Source: an uncultured bacterium | Lineage (GTDB): Bacteria; Desulfobacterota; Desulfovibrionia; Desulfovibrionales; Desulfovibrionaceae | Direction: 5' to 3' | Length of the DNA stretch: 7,100 nucleotides | Assembly: GCA_905215675.1 (NCBI GenBank) | Contig: CAJMRA010000126.1 | Coordinates: 1-7,100, forward strand | In this document: one piece after another, positions 5,968 through 7,100 of the stretch | Layout: each line of letters starts with the position of its first letter | Numbering within the stretch: position 1 is the first letter of the stretch | Notes under the pieces: generated by a model | What the model was told of the DNA's origin: nothing | The model's database searches: none | Seen by the model: only the letters and a program-made list of their open reading frames with translations | Program-made: the position numbers and the translations under genes

Positions 5968-6866
5968 GTCGTCCTTACGTCCGCAATGCTGTAAACCAAC
6001 GGCGCGGGAAGCGGCGGCAGCGCCTTTTCGGCCGCAATCCATCCGCCGAGCAGGCGGGTTGCCTCCGCGCTTTCCAGATCAAGATCATCCGCGGCCGCAG
6101 CCAGCAGACATTCGTATATTTCCAGCGCCAGCTCGGCCGCGCCCGCGTCGTCTCCGGCGTCATCGTCCGTCGCCGCGCTGCCGTGGCGCAGGTCCCTGTC
6201 CAGAAATTCGTCGGCAAAGGTCCGCAGCGCGTCGTCATGCACGGGCAGGCCCAGCCGTTCGCCCATGCGCCGCAGCTCCCGTTCCGGCTCTTCCAGCACG
6301 GCGTCATAGCTGACGGCCAGCCGCGTAAATCCCGCGCTGCCCGACAGCGCGCCCAGTTCGTGCTGTATCCACAACCGCAGCGCGTGAGCCCGCGACATGC
6401 CGTCCCGCGCCTTCAGCGACGCCGCCACCGCATCGGGATGACGCACCGACAGCACGCAGGACACATCCACCCCGCCCCGCATCAGGTTTGCCAGCAGCGG
6501 CCGCCAGAAGGCCATGAGGCGGCACAGGCGCGGGTCCTTCAGCCCGCAGACGGGGCCGCTCTCCAGCAGTTCCAGCAGAAAGGTCAGGGCCTCCGCGCCG
6601 CTCTCGCCCAGCGCCGTCCGGCGCAGGGCCTCCACGGGCATGGGTTGCAGGCTGTACCAGCGCATGCCCATGGCCGCAAGCAGGGCATTGTCGGCCGTCG
6701 TGATACGCCGATCCTCGAAAATCCCCCGGGGATTGCACGGCAGCGCGGGCAACAGCCGCGACCCCAGCGCCGCCCCCAGAGCCCCCAGCGCCCGCGTGAT
6801 CACGCTCGTGCCGCTGCGGTGCATCCCCAGAACCAGAATCAGTCGCTGTGCCGCGTCATTACCCAT
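5958..6866 (-). CDS. Sulfotransferase-family protein, 302 aa
   Basis: Sulfotransferases move sulfate from PAPS to a hydroxyl or amine on a sugar, lipid or protein, releasing pAp. Family signatures seen: LILVLGMHRSGTSVITRAL (9-27), whose GMHRSGTS is the phosphate-binding loop; NPRGIFED (45-52), in the place of the usual GxxE segment; GLKDPR (108-113); and VRHPDAVAASL (141-151), the second PAPS phosphate-binding element, with R142. The C-terminal third is helical, with an acidic stretch (ATDDDAGDDAGAAE, 231-244). No signal peptide or membrane helix is evident, so it should act in the cytoplasm. Start at 6866 is supported by AAGGA about 6 nt upstream. It is the first gene of the tight operon and overlaps the c-di-GMP gene by 10 nt. 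The acceptor is unknown; many bacterial members modify surface polysaccharides, but no glycosyltransferase is nearby. Some family members bind nucleotides without proven activity. Confidence 0.87.
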   Translation of the reverse strand: MGNDAAQRLILVLGMHRSGTSVITRALGALGAALGSRLLPALPCNPRGIFEDRRITTADNALLAAMGMRWYSLQPMPVEALRRTALGESGAEALTFLLELLESGPVCGLKDPRLCRLMAFWRPLLANLMRGGVDVSCVLSVRHPDAVAASLKARDGMSRAHALRLWIQHELGALSGSAGFTRLAVSYDAVLEEPERELRRMGERLGLPVHDDALRTFADEFLDRDLRHGSAATDDDAGDDAGAAELALEIYECLLAAAADDLDLESAEATRLLGGWIAAEKALPPLPAPLVYSIADVRTTCQ

Positions 6867-6899
6867 GGAATATCCTTTTCGTTGTCTGTGTGCTTTCGC

Positions 6900-6920
6900 C
6901 GGCCCGTTCCGAAACGGCCG
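6900..6920. repeat. Inverted repeat in the leader of the sulfotransferase operon
   Basis: CGGCCCGTT (6900-6908) and AACGGCCG (6913-6920) pair as an 8-bp stem with one bulged C and a 4-nt loop. It lies between the candidate -10 element and the sulfotransferase ribosome site. It could be an operator or a leader hairpin. No T-run follows, so it is not a terminator. Confidence 0.35.
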
Positions 6921-6925
6921 TGTCC

Positions 6926-6954
6926 GTTATACGAGCAGAAGCGGCGGGGGGGAA
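6926..6954 (-). promoter_or_regulatory. Weak candidate promoter for the sulfotransferase operon
   Basis: TATAAC (6931-6926, minus strand) matches the -10 consensus at 5 of 6 positions. At 17-nt spacing the -35 position reads TTCCCC (6954-6949), only 3 of 6. A G7 run (6946-6952) overlaps the spacer and -35. Such a promoter would need an activator or another sigma factor. Co-transcription from the gene at the right edge is an equally good explanation. Confidence 0.22.
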
Positions 6955-7022
6955 GAGGTTCATGGCCGGTTTTTGCGGGAAATTTTTCTCATACGGGTTT
7001 TCATGGGCGCGGCCGCTGATAG

Positions 7023-7100
7023 TCAATTGATCTTCTGAGCTTCCGGGGGGAAGGGGAACCCCTCATCTCTGCTGTCGATGCCCGTAGCTTCCTTCGTCGC
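7023..7100 (-). CDS. Possible C-terminal end of an unknown gene (partial)
   Basis: A minus-strand frame is open from the window edge for 25 codons and ends with TGA at 7023-7025. The translation is ATKEATGIDSRDEGFPFPPE followed by AQKIN. Its balanced composition is more protein-like than the Arg/Pro-rich read of the neighbouring open frame. It has no recognisable motif. If real, its stop is 156 nt before the sulfotransferase start, and I see no clear terminator between them. The fragment is too short for a confident call. Confidence 0.35.
   Translation of the reverse strand, partial: ATKEATGIDSRDEGFPFPPEAQKIN

Noticed and set aside
5968..6042. Upstream start for the GGDEF-EAL protein at 6042
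   Set aside because: It would add 25 residues before the membrane helix and overlap the sulfotransferase gene by 85 nt. The ATG at 5967 has its own ribosome site and gives a normal N-terminus.
6962..6977. Sigma-54-like TGGC...TGC element on the plus strand
   Set aside because: The GG-GC spacing is 9 rather than 10, and it points away from all supported genes.
6960..7004. 14-codon very basic ORF (MKTRMRKISRKNRP) upstream of the sulfotransferase
   Set aside because: No Shine-Dalgarno precedes the ATG, and nothing links it to the operon; it looks like a chance frame in an A-rich patch.
1..7100. CRISPR array, insertion sequence, tRNA, rRNA or attachment site
   Set aside because: No regularly spaced repeats, transposase-like protein, cloverleaf or rRNA-like sequence was seen on either strand. 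The inverted repeats are short and local.

Overview
This is a GC-rich window (by eye well above 60% G+C) in which every gene I can support lies on the minus strand, so transcription runs from high to low coordinates. The proteins look like those of a free-living, signal-rich, Gram-negative anaerobe. The CbiR-like cobamide enzyme, the stand-alone CheW and the overall protein style suggest Desulfovibrionaceae (Desulfobacterota). That taxonomic guess is inference, because no rRNA or other marker gene is present.

Layout from right to left. At the right edge (7100-7023) there may be the last 25 codons of an unknown gene. After a 156-nt gap with poor promoter signals comes a compact gene run: a sulfotransferase-family protein (6866-5958); a membrane-anchored dCache-GGDEF-EAL c-di-GMP enzyme (5967-3730) with a degenerate GGDEF and an intact EAL site; a TIM-barrel metalloenzyme best matched to the cobamide-remodelling enzyme CbiR (3737-2928); and a DHH/DHHA1 phosphoesterase (2920-1649). 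The first three junctions are a 10-nt overlap, an 8-nt overlap and a 7-nt gap, so these four genes are almost certainly one translationally coupled operon. A 158-residue CheW (1542-1066) follows after a 106-nt spacer that holds a very stable GC hairpin. A textbook intrinsic terminator (955-905) closes the unit.

Beyond that terminator, a promoter-like pair (901-873) opens a leader of about 400 nt with three near-perfect hairpins and no convincing long gene. It leads to a 118-residue XRE-type DNA-binding protein (452-96). A 13-codon mini-ORF with a strong Shine-Dalgarno overlaps the regulator's start. The regulator ends a few bases before a large nested inverted repeat (91-21), probably its transcription end.

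How the genes may work together (inference): the EAL enzyme would turn c-di-GMP into pGpG, and a sulfotransferase using PAPS would release pAp. Both pGpG and pAp are known substrates of NrnA-type DHH/DHHA1 phosphoesterases, the family of the fourth gene. CbiR and CheW have no obvious place in that scheme. The mixture of second-messenger turnover, cobamide salvage and chemotaxis adaptor is the most unusual aspect of the window. I found no mobile element, CRISPR array, tRNA or rRNA.
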